NCBI RefSeq assembly: GCF_043555975.1
Contig: NZ_JBIGIA010000017.1
Location: 1 to 64,000, forward strand
Source of the DNA: Pelomonas nitida
GTDB lineage: Bacteria; Pseudomonadota; Gammaproteobacteria; Burkholderiales; Burkholderiaceae_C
Reading direction: 5' to 3'
DNA: 64,000 nt
Positions 22,817-31,795 of the stretch are shown here, one piece after another. Within the stretch, counting starts at the first letter, position 1. The number at the start of each line of letters is the position of its first letter. The position numbers and the translations under genes are program-made. Below the pieces are notes generated by a model that worked only from the letters and a program-made list of their open reading frames with translations, did not search any database and had not been told where the DNA came from.

Positions 22817-25800
22817 TCACGGCTCCGTGGGCCCCTGCGCTGGTTCCTGCGCTGAGGCCACTGTCGCGTTCGGCGCCGCTGCCTTCGCCGGCCACGCGCC
22901 GCCCTCGCAGAAGCAGCGCCAGGCCCAGGCCACCCACTTCAGCAGCGAAGTGGCCAGCCACAGCGCCCAGGCCAGCATCAGCGCGCGGTACAGCCACACC
23001 GGCGCGCTGACCACCCAGGCGCTGGCGGTGTGTTCGGCGAAGCGATCGCTCACCCAGCTCAACAGATGGCTGCTGGAGCCCGGCCCGGCGACGAGCAGGT
23101 TGGGGTAGCCCAGCAACCCGACGCGCAGCACATCCAGCAGGGCGCCGATGGCCACCAGCGTCCACATCACCAGGCCGACCTGCACGGCGATGCGCAACCA
23201 GCGCGGGCCGGGCGTTGCCGCCCAGCGGCGCCGTGCTTCCAGCAGGCCGAACCACGCGGCCAGCAGGCCCAGGCTCCACAGCGACACGGGCGCCACGCCC
23301 AGCGCGAGGACGAGCCAGGCCGGCCGGCCCATGAGCCCCGGCAGCCCACGCGGCACCAGCGCTGCCAGCACCAGCACCACGACGAGCGCGCCCCAGATCA
23401 GCACCGCCGGGCCGATCAGCGGGCCGCCGACGGCCAGCACGATGCGGTCCTGCGGCACCTGCAGTTGCAGCTGGTCGTTGACGCCCGGCAGGCCCAGTGC
23501 CAGCCCGGCGTGGCGCCACAGCGCCCCCATGCCTTCGGGCGCGCGCCAACGGATGTCGACGCGCTGCTCGCCGGGCGTCAGCGGCAGGCTGAGCTGGCCG
23601 TCTCGCAGCTGCAGTGCCAGCGCTTCGCCGTTGATCTGCACGCCCAGCAGCTCGGCGCCGGCCGGCAGCTTGAGGGCATGCGGGCCACCGAGGCTGGCGC
23701 GCAGCGTCATCGACAGCTGGGCGTTGGTGCTGCGGTCGCCCGGCTCCAGCGTCGTCGTGACGCTGTCCAGCGTCAGCGTCTGCCCACCGACACCCGCCGG
23801 CTTGCTGACGGCCAGTTTGAGCGTCTCGCCGGGCCAGGGGCGCCACTCGGGCAGCCACTCGTCGCCCTGGCGCAGCGCCGTCGCGGCCAGGCCCGCAGCC
23901 TCCACATGCCACTGCGGCGACGCCGCCAGCGTCCAGCGCTCCACCTGGTTGGGCTCCTTGCCGGCCACCAACGTCAGCGCATCGGCGGGCGGCAGGTTGC
24001 TGGCCACCTCGACGGCGTCATCGCCGCCCAGCTGCAAGCTCGCGACCTTCACGCCGCCTTCGTCAGCCACCGTGACGCCGGCGTCGCCGACGGCCTCGCC
24101 CGGCAGCAGCGCCCAGCGCACGCGCAGCGGTGCGCGGCTGGGGGCGATGCGCTCGATGCGCGTCACCACCTGCCAGCGCAGGCCCAGCGCCAGGCGGCGG
24201 TCCACACGCACCAGCGGCGCGAGCGCGTCGCGCTGCGTGCCGGCTTCCTCGGCACGCGCGCTGCCCCCGGCGGCGTCGCGGCTCAGCGTGATCGCCCCGG
24301 TGCTCTGGCCGCGCGGGTCCAGGCCCGCCAGCGTCCAGCCCTTCAGGTCGGACTGCAGCGTGCGCGGCGGCAGTGGCAGTGCGATGTCCAGCCCGCTGGC
24401 CTGGCCCACATCGGCCGTCAGCACGACCTGATGCACACCAGCCGGCACGGCGGCCCACAGCCGGCCCTCGTCATCGCGCCGCGTGGCGGCGGGCTGGCCG
24501 TCCAGCGTCACGCTGCCGGGCAGCCAGCCGGTGCCCTGCCCTGGCAGCGGCACGGCCACGAGCGCCTGCGCATGGATCTCGGCACGCAGCTGCACGCTGG
24601 CGCCCTGCGCGCTGACGAGCAGGCGGGCGAGGTCCGCGCAGTGGGGCTGGCAGTCGGGCGGCGCGGCCAGCTTGCCGCGCAGCGCCTGCAGCTGCTCGTC
24701 GCTGGGCCAGGCGAGGCCGGCACTGGCCGGCACGGCGACGTCGGCCGCCTGCTTGGGCGGCGCGGCGTCACTGGGCGAAGGCGACAGCGCCAGGCCCACC
24801 CCCAGCAGCAGCGCGGCCGCAGCCGTGGCGGTGTTGGTGGCCCGGCGCGGCAGGCGCGGGAGCGTCCACCCGGCGGTTGCGGCCAGCGCCAGCCCCAGCA
24901 ATGCCAGGCCGATGAGCTTGAGCAGCGCGGTGGCCCAGGGCGGCAGCAGCCAGAGGTTCAGCGTCTGCTCCGGTGTGACTGGGCCGCTCCATGACAACCG
25001 GTGGGCGCGCCAGGTCCAGGTCGGCAGGCCGGGGCCGGTCTGCACGCGGGCGGCGGGGTCGACACGGGCCAGGTCGCTGCCGTAGGGCGACGCCATCTTG
25101 GCAGGTGGCGGTGACTTCGACGCATATCTTTGGCGCGAAACATCGACCTCCTGCGCCACGCTTTCAGACAACGCCGGTGCCGCCGCCGGCGCCGCAGGCA
25201 CGTCTTCCTCGACCAGGTTCCCCGCCAGCGGCGCCATCGAGCGTCCACGTTCCAGGCTCGGGTAGATCGCCAGCCGGATCTCGTTCACCGCGAACAGCAG
25301 CAGCACCAGCGCCAGCAAGGCCGCCACGGCCAGTCGGCTATGGGCCATGGTGCGCTGCGCACGCCCCGCCGGCAGCACGCGCGCCAGCGCCGTCAACGCC
25401 AGCAGGCCGAACCACAGCACGGCCGGCGGGCTGCCCGGCGTGTGCCAGGTCAGTGCCAACGCCCCACCCAGCAGCAGCCCGCTGCGCCAGCCCAGCAGCC
25501 GGTAGGCCGCCAGCGCGGCCAGCAGCACGAAGAAGAAGTCCCACAGCGTCCACATCGACACCCAGGCGCCGTCGGCGCGGCTGGGGCCTTGCGCGTGCAG
25601 CAGGCGCCAGCCCGGCGGCAGCTGCAGGGTGACGTCTAGCTGGTTGACGTCGGCCGCCCAGCCGCTGGCCGGCAGCGCACCGCCGCGTGGCCAGCGGCTG
25701 TCGGCTTCCACGCGGGCGGCGCTGCGGCGCACCTCGAAGCCCGCGGGCCCGTCGGACGTGAGGCGGGTGATGGGCTGGTCTTCCCCCGCCAGCGCCGCAC

Positions 25801-26944
25801 GGCCCAGCTGGCCCGGCGCCGCCATGGTCAGGCGCGCGCTCGAGGACAGCGTGCCGGCGAAGCGGTCGCTGGCGGTGAAACCCTGGCCGTCGAAGTCCAG
25901 CCACAGCGCGCGGCGCAGCGTCAGCGCATCCGGTGCCGGCTTGGCGTTGCCGCGCTGCAGTTCGGTCAGCTTCAAGGTCTCGCCAGGTTTCAGGCGGAAG
26001 GCCGGCAGCGCCCGCCAGGCCTCGGGCATCTCGACCTGGCGCGGGTCCACGCTGGCCGGGCCTTCGGGGCGGATCTGCCGCAGCGCGGGCTGGGCCTTGA
26101 CGGCCCAGACTTCTTCGTCCGGCGCGCCTTGCGGCAGCGTCAAGGCCTGCACCGGCGCGCCCAGCCGCGCACGCAGCTCGATGTGCCAGTTGCCCGGCCG
26201 CGCCTGCACGACCAGGCGGCCGTCTTCGGCCAGGCGCGCCGGCAGCGGGCTGTCCAGCTGCACCGCGCGCAGCCCGGGCAGCAGCGCCAGCGGCAGCTCC
26301 ACGGCACGGGCGCGGCCGGCCACGCGCAGCTCGAAGGCGGTGGTGACGGTCAGCGGCAGGTCGTCGTCGATCAGGCGCACCGTCTGCACGGTCACGCTGT
26401 CGCTGGCAGCCTCGGCGTTGATGACGGCGCGCAGCCACAGCCGCCCCTCGCCATCGGGCGCGCGGGCCTGCGTGGCGCCGTCGCTGGTCACGACGATGGC
26501 GCCCAGGCCCGGCGGCACGGCCAGGTTCTGCGGCATCTGAGCGCCCCAGGTGATGCGGCCTTCCACGACATGTGCGCCCGGCGCCAGCCACACGGCGGGG
26601 CGATCATCGGCCGCCGTGACGGGCAGCGCCCGCCCGCCGGCCTTCACGTCCTGCGGCCATGCACCGGCCTCACCCGGCAGCGCGACGGCGGCGGGTGCGC
26701 CGAACACCTGCACCTCCAGCTTGAACGTCGCCTCGCGCGCACCGGCACTCAGCTGCAGCCGGCCGGGCCACACGCACGGCGCGGCCTCACCCTCGGCAAC
26801 GGCCGGGCAACCCAGCGGCGGCTGGCCCTGCTGGGCCCACGGCAGCCAGTCCCGCAACGCGGCGGGCAGCTCGGCGGGCGTCAGCGGCGCGGCATGCGCG
26901 GCGACGTGGACGAGCCACAGCAACGGAGCAATCCATCGTTTCAT
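22817..26944 (-). CDS. Very large internally duplicated membrane-anchored periplasmic protein, function unknown
   Basis: 1375 residues from ATG at 26944, chosen for its ribosome site (GGGAGG five bases away) and signal peptide MKRWIAPLLWLVHVAAHA. A periplasmic half with a Cys pair near its start is followed by a helical cluster (about 510-600), a second periplasmic half, and at least five C-terminal transmembrane helices. The second half begins like the first: the region with C..C, LSAGAREATFKLEVQV and PAVWLAPGAHVVEGRITW is echoed by PHCADLARLLVSAQGASVQLRAEIHA and LWAAVPAGVHQVVLTADV. No enzymatic motif was seen. It is followed by a small membrane protein gene; a TonB receptor gene lies 124 bases upstream. 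Confidence 0.75.
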   Translation of the reverse strand: MKRWIAPLLWLVHVAAHAAPLTPAELPAALRDWLPWAQQGQPPLGCPAVAEGEAAPCVWPGRLQLSAGAREATFKLEVQVFGAPAAVALPGEAGAWPQDVKAGGRALPVTAADDRPAVWLAPGAHVVEGRITWGAQMPQNLAVPPGLGAIVVTSDGATQARAPDGEGRLWLRAVINAEAASDSVTVQTVRLIDDDLPLTVTTAFELRVAGRARAVELPLALLPGLRAVQLDSPLPARLAEDGRLVVQARPGNWHIELRARLGAPVQALTLPQGAPDEEVWAVKAQPALRQIRPEGPASVDPRQVEMPEAWRALPAFRLKPGETLKLTELQRGNAKPAPDALTLRRALWLDFDGQGFTASDRFAGTLSSSARLTMAAPGQLGRAALAGEDQPITRLTSDGPAGFEVRRSAARVEADSRWPRGGALPASGWAADVNQLDVTLQLPPGWRLLHAQGPSRADGAWVSMWTLWDFFFVLLAALAAYRLLGWRSGLLLGGALALTWHTPGSPPAVLWFGLLALTALARVLPAGRAQRTMAHSRLAVAALLALVLLLFAVNEIRLAIYPSLERGRSMAPLAGNLVEEDVPAAPAAAPALSESVAQEVDVSRQRYASKSPPPAKMASPYGSDLARVDPAARVQTGPGLPTWTWRAHRLSWSGPVTPEQTLNLWLLPPWATALLKLIGLALLGLALAATAGWTLPRLPRRATNTATAAAALLLGVGLALSPSPSDAAPPKQAADVAVPASAGLAWPSDEQLQALRGKLAAPPDCQPHCADLARLLVSAQGASVQLRAEIHAQALVAVPLPGQGTGWLPGSVTLDGQPAATRRDDEGRLWAAVPAGVHQVVLTADVGQASGLDIALPLPPRTLQSDLKGWTLAGLDPRGQSTGAITLSRDAAGGSARAEEAGTQRDALAPLVRVDRRLALGLRWQVVTRIERIAPSRAPLRVRWALLPGEAVGDAGVTVADEGGVKVASLQLGGDDAVEVASNLPPADALTLVAGKEPNQVERWTLAASPQWHVEAAGLAATALRQGDEWLPEWRPWPGETLKLAVSKPAGVGGQTLTLDSVTTTLEPGDRSTNAQLSMTLRASLGGPHALKLPAGAELLGVQINGEALALQLRDGQLSLPLTPGEQRVDIRWRAPEGMGALWRHAGLALGLPGVNDQLQLQVPQDRIVLAVGGPLIGPAVLIWGALVVVLVLAALVPRGLPGLMGRPAWLVLALGVAPVSLWSLGLLAAWFGLLEARRRWAATPGPRWLRIAVQVGLVMWTLVAIGALLDVLRVGLLGYPNLLVAGPGSSSHLLSWVSDRFAEHTASAWVVSAPVWLYRALMLAWALWLATSLLKWVAWAWRCFCEGGAWPAKAAAPNATVASAQEPAQGPTEP

Positions 26945-27068
26945 CAAACCTCCCTGGGCCTGCAAGCGGCCGCCTGGTGCCGGCCGACATGGCTGCGGAT
27001 TCCAACACAACAAGCTGTTGGGCCGAGACCCCGCCGCCCGGCCACCCCGAGCCGGCTTCAACCGAGGT

Positions 27069-29039
27069 TCAGCGCGGTTGCCAGTTCAGCGCCACGCTCC
27101 AGCCGCGCGGTGCCGCCGGCTCGAAGAAGCGCTTGTTGGCCTCGTTGACGATGACGCTGGCCGCCGTGGCGCGGTCGAGCAGGTTGTCGGCGCGCAGGCG
27201 CCAGCGCAAGTCGGTGGTCAGCGGGCCGCCTACATGGAAGCTCCACAGCGCGCCACCCGCGGCAGACGCGGTGCCGGCGTCGTCGGCCGGCAGGCGGGCG
27301 CGTGCCTGCACGTTCAGCGCCGCGTCCAGCACGCCGCGCTGCCAGCGCAACTCAGCGGTGGCGAATGCGGCCGGCACGCCGGGCAACGGTTGGCCGGTGC
27401 TGGTGACGCGGGTCTGCAGGCGGGTGGCCGCGAGGTCCAGCCGCCAGGCTGGCGCCAGCGGCAAGCCGGCAGCGGCTTCGAGGCCGCTGCGGCGGGTCTG
27501 CGCGGCATTGGTGTAGACGCTGCGGCCGCCGCTGCTGGAAAGCACGCTGATCTCGTCGCGCGTCTCGGCGTGGAAGGCGGTCAGCGCAACGCGGCGTTCG
27601 CCGTCACGCGCTTCCCAGCCCAGTTCGACCTGCCGGCTGCGCTGCGCGCGCAGCTCGTTGTTGAAGCCGTTACCCGTGGCGCGGTAGGCGAGCTCGGTCA
27701 GCGTGGGCGACTCGGCTGCGCGGCCGCCAGCCAGGCGCAGCACCTGGCCCGCCGCCGGTCGCCATGCCAGCCCGAGCACCGGCTGCACGCCGCTGAAACG
27801 CCGCGCCCCACTGTCATCGCCGTTGGCGAGGTAGCGATCGGCGCTGTCAAAGCGCAGCGTGCTGGCGCGCAGGCCGGCCAGCAGCTCCCACGCGGGGGCC
27901 GGCGTCCAGCGCCACTGCACATAGGGCTCGCTGCTGGTGGCGCGGTTGGTCTCGTCGCGCTTGAGGGCGCCGGTCTGGCCGGCCTGGTTCAGGTAACCAC
28001 GGCGCTCGTCGCGCTGGGTCTCGACGGCCCAGCCGGCGGTCAGCTCGTGCTCGGTGCCGAGCGCCCAGATCAGGCGCGCATCCAGGCCCCCGAAACCCCG
28101 GCGCAGCGCGATGACGCCGCCCGGATGGCTGGGCGTGTTCTGCACGGCCAGCGGGATGGCCTGCCACTGGTCCACCGCGCGGTGGCCCCACCAGCCGGCG
28201 ACCTGCGCGCGGGCGTGGTCGCCAAGGTCGCGCTGCCAGCGCAGGCCCAGCTGCTGCTGCCCGGCGGTCTTGCGGGTGTCGAAGGCCTCGGCCTGTGGTG
28301 CTGTCTGGCGCGGGTCGGCCGCGAACTGCTCGGCGGTCAGGCCCAGCGGGTCCTGCGCCGGCTGGCTTTGCAGTTGCGCGACGAGCATCAGCTGCTGCCC
28401 CGGTGTGCGCAGCTGCCAGCGCGCCTGGGCCAGGCGGCGTTCGCTCTCGCTGTGGGCGCGCCAGCCGTCGCGGTGGGTGACTTGTGCGGCGAGGTTGAAG
28501 GCCTGGTCGACGGCGGGCAGCCGGTCGACGCTCACGCTGGCCTGGCGCAGGCCGAAGGCGCCCAGCGCGAGGCCCATCTGCGTGCGGTCCTGGGCGGGCC
28601 AGCGGCTCTGCAGCGCGATGACGCCGCCGCTGGCGCTGCCGTACAGCGCCGAGAACGGGCCGCGCAACACCTCCAGCGACGCGGCATCCGCGATCAGCCA
28701 GTGGCCCAGCTGGCCCTGGCCGTCGGGCGTGCTGGCGGGGATGCCGTCGGCCATGAGCCGCAGGCCGCGCACGCCGAAGCTGGCGCGCGCGCCGTAGCCG
28801 CGGCTGGACAGTTGCAGGTCTTGCGCGTCATTGCCGCGATTGGCGGCGTACAGCCCCGGCACGCGGGCCAGCGTGCGGGCCAGTGCCTGGGCGGGGTCTT
28901 GCGCGTCGGCGTCGCGGGCCAGCGTTTCGGCCGTGATGTGCTCGACGGCAAGCGTCGGCGCGCTGGCGCGGCCATTCAGGACGACCGTGTCCAGCTGCGC
29001 CGGTGCACCCGCCAGCGCCGCGCAGGCGAGAAACAGCAT
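27069..29039 (-). CDS. TonB-dependent outer membrane receptor
   Basis: 656 residues from ATG at 29039 with a short signal peptide. The plug domain is clear: LARTLARVPGLYAANRG, LSSRGYGARASFGVRGLRLMADGIP, and EVLRGPFSALYGSASGGVI. The rest is beta-barrel, closing with SVALNWQPR. An aromatic penultimate strand is present. The start overlaps the stop of the upstream PQQ-type dehydrogenase (TGATG), so the receptor is made together with a periplasmic sugar dehydrogenase. The ligand is unknown: siderophore, vitamin or PQQ are possible. Confidence 0.9.
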   Translation of the reverse strand: MLFLACAALAGAPAQLDTVVLNGRASAPTLAVEHITAETLARDADAQDPAQALARTLARVPGLYAANRGNDAQDLQLSSRGYGARASFGVRGLRLMADGIPASTPDGQGQLGHWLIADAASLEVLRGPFSALYGSASGGVIALQSRWPAQDRTQMGLALGAFGLRQASVSVDRLPAVDQAFNLAAQVTHRDGWRAHSESERRLAQARWQLRTPGQQLMLVAQLQSQPAQDPLGLTAEQFAADPRQTAPQAEAFDTRKTAGQQQLGLRWQRDLGDHARAQVAGWWGHRAVDQWQAIPLAVQNTPSHPGGVIALRRGFGGLDARLIWALGTEHELTAGWAVETQRDERRGYLNQAGQTGALKRDETNRATSSEPYVQWRWTPAPAWELLAGLRASTLRFDSADRYLANGDDSGARRFSGVQPVLGLAWRPAAGQVLRLAGGRAAESPTLTELAYRATGNGFNNELRAQRSRQVELGWEARDGERRVALTAFHAETRDEISVLSSSGGRSVYTNAAQTRRSGLEAAAGLPLAPAWRLDLAATRLQTRVTSTGQPLPGVPAAFATAELRWQRGVLDAALNVQARARLPADDAGTASAAGGALWSFHVGGPLTTDLRWRLRADNLLDRATAASVIVNEANKRFFEPAAPRGWSVALNWQPR

Positions 29040-30133
29040 CAGGGCTTCACGCGCACCAGCCGGCCGTGCGTCTCCAGCACCAGGTACAGCAGCCCATCCG
29101 GCCCCTCGCGCACATCGCGCATGCGGCCAGCGCCTTCGAACAGCTTCTCCTGCTCGGCCAGCCGGTCGTCGGCGGCCAGCTTGACGCGCTCCAGATAGCC
29201 GAACTTCAACGAGCCGGTGAAGAAGCTGCCCTGCCAGGCCGGGCCGTACTGCGCGCTCTTGAGCTTGACCAGGCCCGACGGCGCGATGGACGGTACCCAC
29301 TTGACGACGGGTTGCTCCATGCCCGCCTTGGCGACGAGGCCGTCACCGATCTTGCCGCCGCCGTAGTTCTCGCCGTAGGTGATGACGGGCCAGCCGTAGT
29401 TCAGCTTGGGCGCGATGAGGTTGAGCTCGTCACCGCCTTGCGGGCCGTGTTCCAGCTCCCACGGCCGGCCCTTGTCGTCGATCGTCAGGCCCTGTGAATT
29501 GCGATGGCCCAGCGTCCAGATCTCGGGCAGCGCGCCCGGCGTCTTCACGAAGGGGTTGTCGGCCGGCACGCTGCCGTCCTTGTTGATGCGCACGACCTTG
29601 CCGAGGTGGTTGTCCAGCGTCTGCGCGCTCTGCATGCCCTTGTAGCGCTCGCCCAGGCTCAGGAAGAGCTTCCCGTCGGGCGCCTCGGCGATGCGGCAGC
29701 CGAAGTGCAGCTTGCTGTCCACCTTGGGCTGCTGGCTGAAGATGACCTTCACGTCGGTCAGCCGCTTGTTGTCGCCGCTGAGCTTGGCGCGGGCCAGCGC
29801 CGTGCTGTTGGTGCCCTTCTCGGCACCGGGCTCGGCGAAGCAGAAGTACAGCGTGCGGTTACGGGCGAAGTCGCTGTCCAGCTGCAGGTCCAGCAGGCCG
29901 CCCTGGCCCTCGGCAACGACGGCCGGTACGCCCTGGATGGGCGCGCTGGGCTTGCCACCGGCTTTCGCCGTTCGCATCGTGCCGTCGCGCTCGGTGATGA
30001 GGAACTCGCCGCCGGGCAGGAAGGCCACGGCCCAGGGCGTCTTGAGGCCTTCGACGACGGTTTCGAGCGCGGGGGCGGCGTGGGCCAGGGCGCCCGCAAG
30101 GGCCAATGCGAGAGGAAGCAGACGCTTGTTCAT
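29039..30133 (-). CDS. PQQ-dependent aldose sugar dehydrogenase (YliI/Asd-like)
   Basis: 364 residues from ATG at 30133 with a signal peptide (AHA|AP). The six-bladed propeller family markers are visible: LKTPWAVAFLPGGEFLITERDG, GQGGLLDLQLDSDF, HFGCRIAEAPDGKLFLSLGER, IWTLGHRNSQGL, and WELEHGPQGGDELN. These match the soluble PQQ sugar dehydrogenase family, which oxidises aldoses in the periplasm. Calcium and PQQ ligands are consistent. It is translationally coupled to the TonB receptor, fitting the idea that the receptor imports PQQ, which this organism's window shows no genes to make. Confidence 0.87.
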   Translation of the reverse strand: MNKRLLPLALALAGALAHAAPALETVVEGLKTPWAVAFLPGGEFLITERDGTMRTAKAGGKPSAPIQGVPAVVAEGQGGLLDLQLDSDFARNRTLYFCFAEPGAEKGTNSTALARAKLSGDNKRLTDVKVIFSQQPKVDSKLHFGCRIAEAPDGKLFLSLGERYKGMQSAQTLDNHLGKVVRINKDGSVPADNPFVKTPGALPEIWTLGHRNSQGLTIDDKGRPWELEHGPQGGDELNLIAPKLNYGWPVITYGENYGGGKIGDGLVAKAGMEQPVVKWVPSIAPSGLVKLKSAQYGPAWQGSFFTGSLKFGYLERVKLAADDRLAEQEKLFEGAGRMRDVREGPDGLLYLVLETHGRLVRVKP

Positions 30134-30204
30134 GGGGAGCGGCCGGAGGCTGGAGGGGGCTGCATCATCGCAGCCGCACCCCATCCAGACGCGGCGGCAG
30201 GATT

Positions 30205-30945
30205 TCAGCGGGTCAACAGGGTGCCCAGCAACCTCAGGCCCACGGACAGCAAGTCCACGCCCAGCAGGCCGGCGCCCGGCGCGGCCAGCGTCGCCGTCGT
30301 TTGCTCGCGGCGCTGCTGCGAGCGTTCCTTCTCCAGCGCCACGAGGGCCTCGGCCACGTCCGGCGGGCTGCCCCAGTTCTGCCGCGACGGCGCCTGGGCA
30401 TAGGCCTGCAAGGCCTTCTCGACGGCCTGCGGGTCCAGCAGCGACAGCGCGGTGCGGCAGTGTGAGCAGGCGTCTTCCTTGCGCAGGTCGATGGGCGCAC
30501 CACAGGCGCTGCAGTGGATGCTGCCCACCTTGCGCGCGATGTCGGCGATCTCCGTCTTGGTGAGCTGCCGCACAAAGCCCTTCTCGATCATGAACGACGA
30601 GAAACCGCTGAAACGCCCGTGCCGGTTGGCGCAACGGTGCGTGATGTAGCGGCCGCTGCGCACGATGTCGAACCCCTGCACCAGCGTGCCACGGCATTCG
30701 GGGCAGGACAGGCGGCTGGCCAGCGGCGTGCGGGGCGTGTCACGGTGCTCGTGCAGCGCCTTGAAGACGGTGCCCACGGCTTCGGGCGACAGCTTCATGT
30801 TCTCCATCTGGTCGAACCAGATGCCCTGGCAGCTGAAGCAGAAGTCGATCTCGACCTGGCCGCCGTACAGCGCCGGCAGCGTGTGCACTTGCAGCGCGGT
30901 TTTGCAGGACGGGCAGGGCCTGGAGCGGGACGATGTGATGGACAT
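30205..30945 (-). CDS. Zinc-ribbon protein, zf-TFIIB-like
   Basis: 246 residues with three CxxC clusters: CPSCK near 11, FCFSCQGIWFD near 36, CPECRG near 81, and CSACG/CSHC near 146-160. FCFSCQGIWFD is the zf-TFIIB signature. Two paired Cys sets make probable zinc ribbons. The C-terminal third is helical with a Gln/Arg-rich segment and a hydrophobic tail. Cytoplasmic function unknown. Divergent from the DUF3617 gene. Confidence 0.75.
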   Translation of the reverse strand: MSITSSRSRPCPSCKTALQVHTLPALYGGQVEIDFCFSCQGIWFDQMENMKLSPEAVGTVFKALHEHRDTPRTPLASRLSCPECRGTLVQGFDIVRSGRYITHRCANRHGRFSGFSSFMIEKGFVRQLTKTEIADIARKVGSIHCSACGAPIDLRKEDACSHCRTALSLLDPQAVEKALQAYAQAPSRQNWGSPPDVAEALVALEKERSQQRREQTTATLAAPGAGLLGVDLLSVGLRLLGTLLTR

Positions 30946-31063
30946 GGCGGCATCGTAGTGGGCAGCGGGTGTATCGCCTTGTCACCAGGGGATGTCGCGC
31001 GGCGCGGCGGCCTGCTGCAATCGTGGCGTGTTGAACCCGCGTCGCCAGGTGCGACCTTCCCTC

Positions 31064-31624
31064 ATGCCTCGTCTCCCCGCTTCCCGGCCCTGTGCCCTCG
31101 CCGCTCTGCTGCTGGCAACCGCCGCCGGGGCCGCGCCTGTCCTCGAACTGCAGCCGGGCCGGTGGTCGCAAGACACCGAGATCTGGATCAACGGCCAGTC
31201 GCTCAAGCCAGGCCTGACCGCGTTGCGCACGCAGGTGCGCGGCCAGCTGACCGAGGCACAGAAGCGCGAGCTCGATCGGCGCCAGGCGGCGGAAAAGTCG
31301 TCGTGCCTCACGCCCGAGCAGGCGCGCATCGACCTGCCGCGCTACCTGGAAACGGTGCTCCGCGACACGGGCAGCCCCTGGCGCTGCGAGGCCGAGACGA
31401 GCCAGCTCGACGGCAGCGCCGCCAATGGCAGCTACACCTGCCGCACCAGCGGCGGCGGGCTCACCCAAGGCAAGTTCAGCGCCACCTACGGGCCGACGAG
31501 TTATCGGCTGGAGCTCAACGGCCGCGGCAACGCCGTGGACGGCCGCACCGGCGAGGCTCACGGCGGTGTGGCCGTGGACCAGCGCATGCTGTCGACAGGG
31601 CGTTGGCTGGGCGGCGACTGCTGA
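31064..31624 (+). CDS. DUF3617-family exported protein
   Basis: 186 residues from ATG at 31064 with a signal peptide (GAA|PV). The pattern LELQPGRWSQDTEI followed by CLTPEQARIDL near 80, then the Cys pair WRCEAETS and SYTCRTSG, fits DUF3617, a family of small periplasmic proteins with a beta-rich fold. Function unknown. It is divergent from the zinc-ribbon gene and followed by copy B of the dispersed repeat. Confidence 0.75.
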   Translation: MPRLPASRPCALAALLLATAAGAAPVLELQPGRWSQDTEIWINGQSLKPGLTALRTQVRGQLTEAQKRELDRRQAAEKSSCLTPEQARIDLPRYLETVLRDTGSPWRCEAETSQLDGSAANGSYTCRTSGGGLTQGKFSATYGPTSYRLELNGRGNAVDGRTGEAHGGVAVDQRMLSTGRWLGGDC

Positions 31625-31650
31625 GCACTGCGTCCCGCGGATGGGCTTGC

Positions 31651-31745
31651 GGGCCGAGCGCCGGGCCGCTCCCAAGCCGGACCGCCTGTGGCGATGTGCA
31701 AGCGGCTCCATGCCGCTTGCATCGCCGTCCCCTCGGGGGACCGAT
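31651..31745 (+). repeat. Dispersed hairpin repeat, copy B
   Basis: It shares GGGCCGAGCGCCGGGCCGCT and GCATCGCCGTCCCCTCGGGG with copy A. The internal stem is GGCGATG..CAAGCGGC against GCCGCTTGCATCGCC, different in sequence from copy A at the tip but still complementary, again with a 2-base bulge at the same place. It fills the space between two convergent genes, where it may also act as a transcription terminator. Confidence 0.75.
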
Positions 31746-31795
31746 CAGGCGTGCCCGCGCACAGCGGCGCACGGCTGGGCGAGGGGCGTTGTTCC

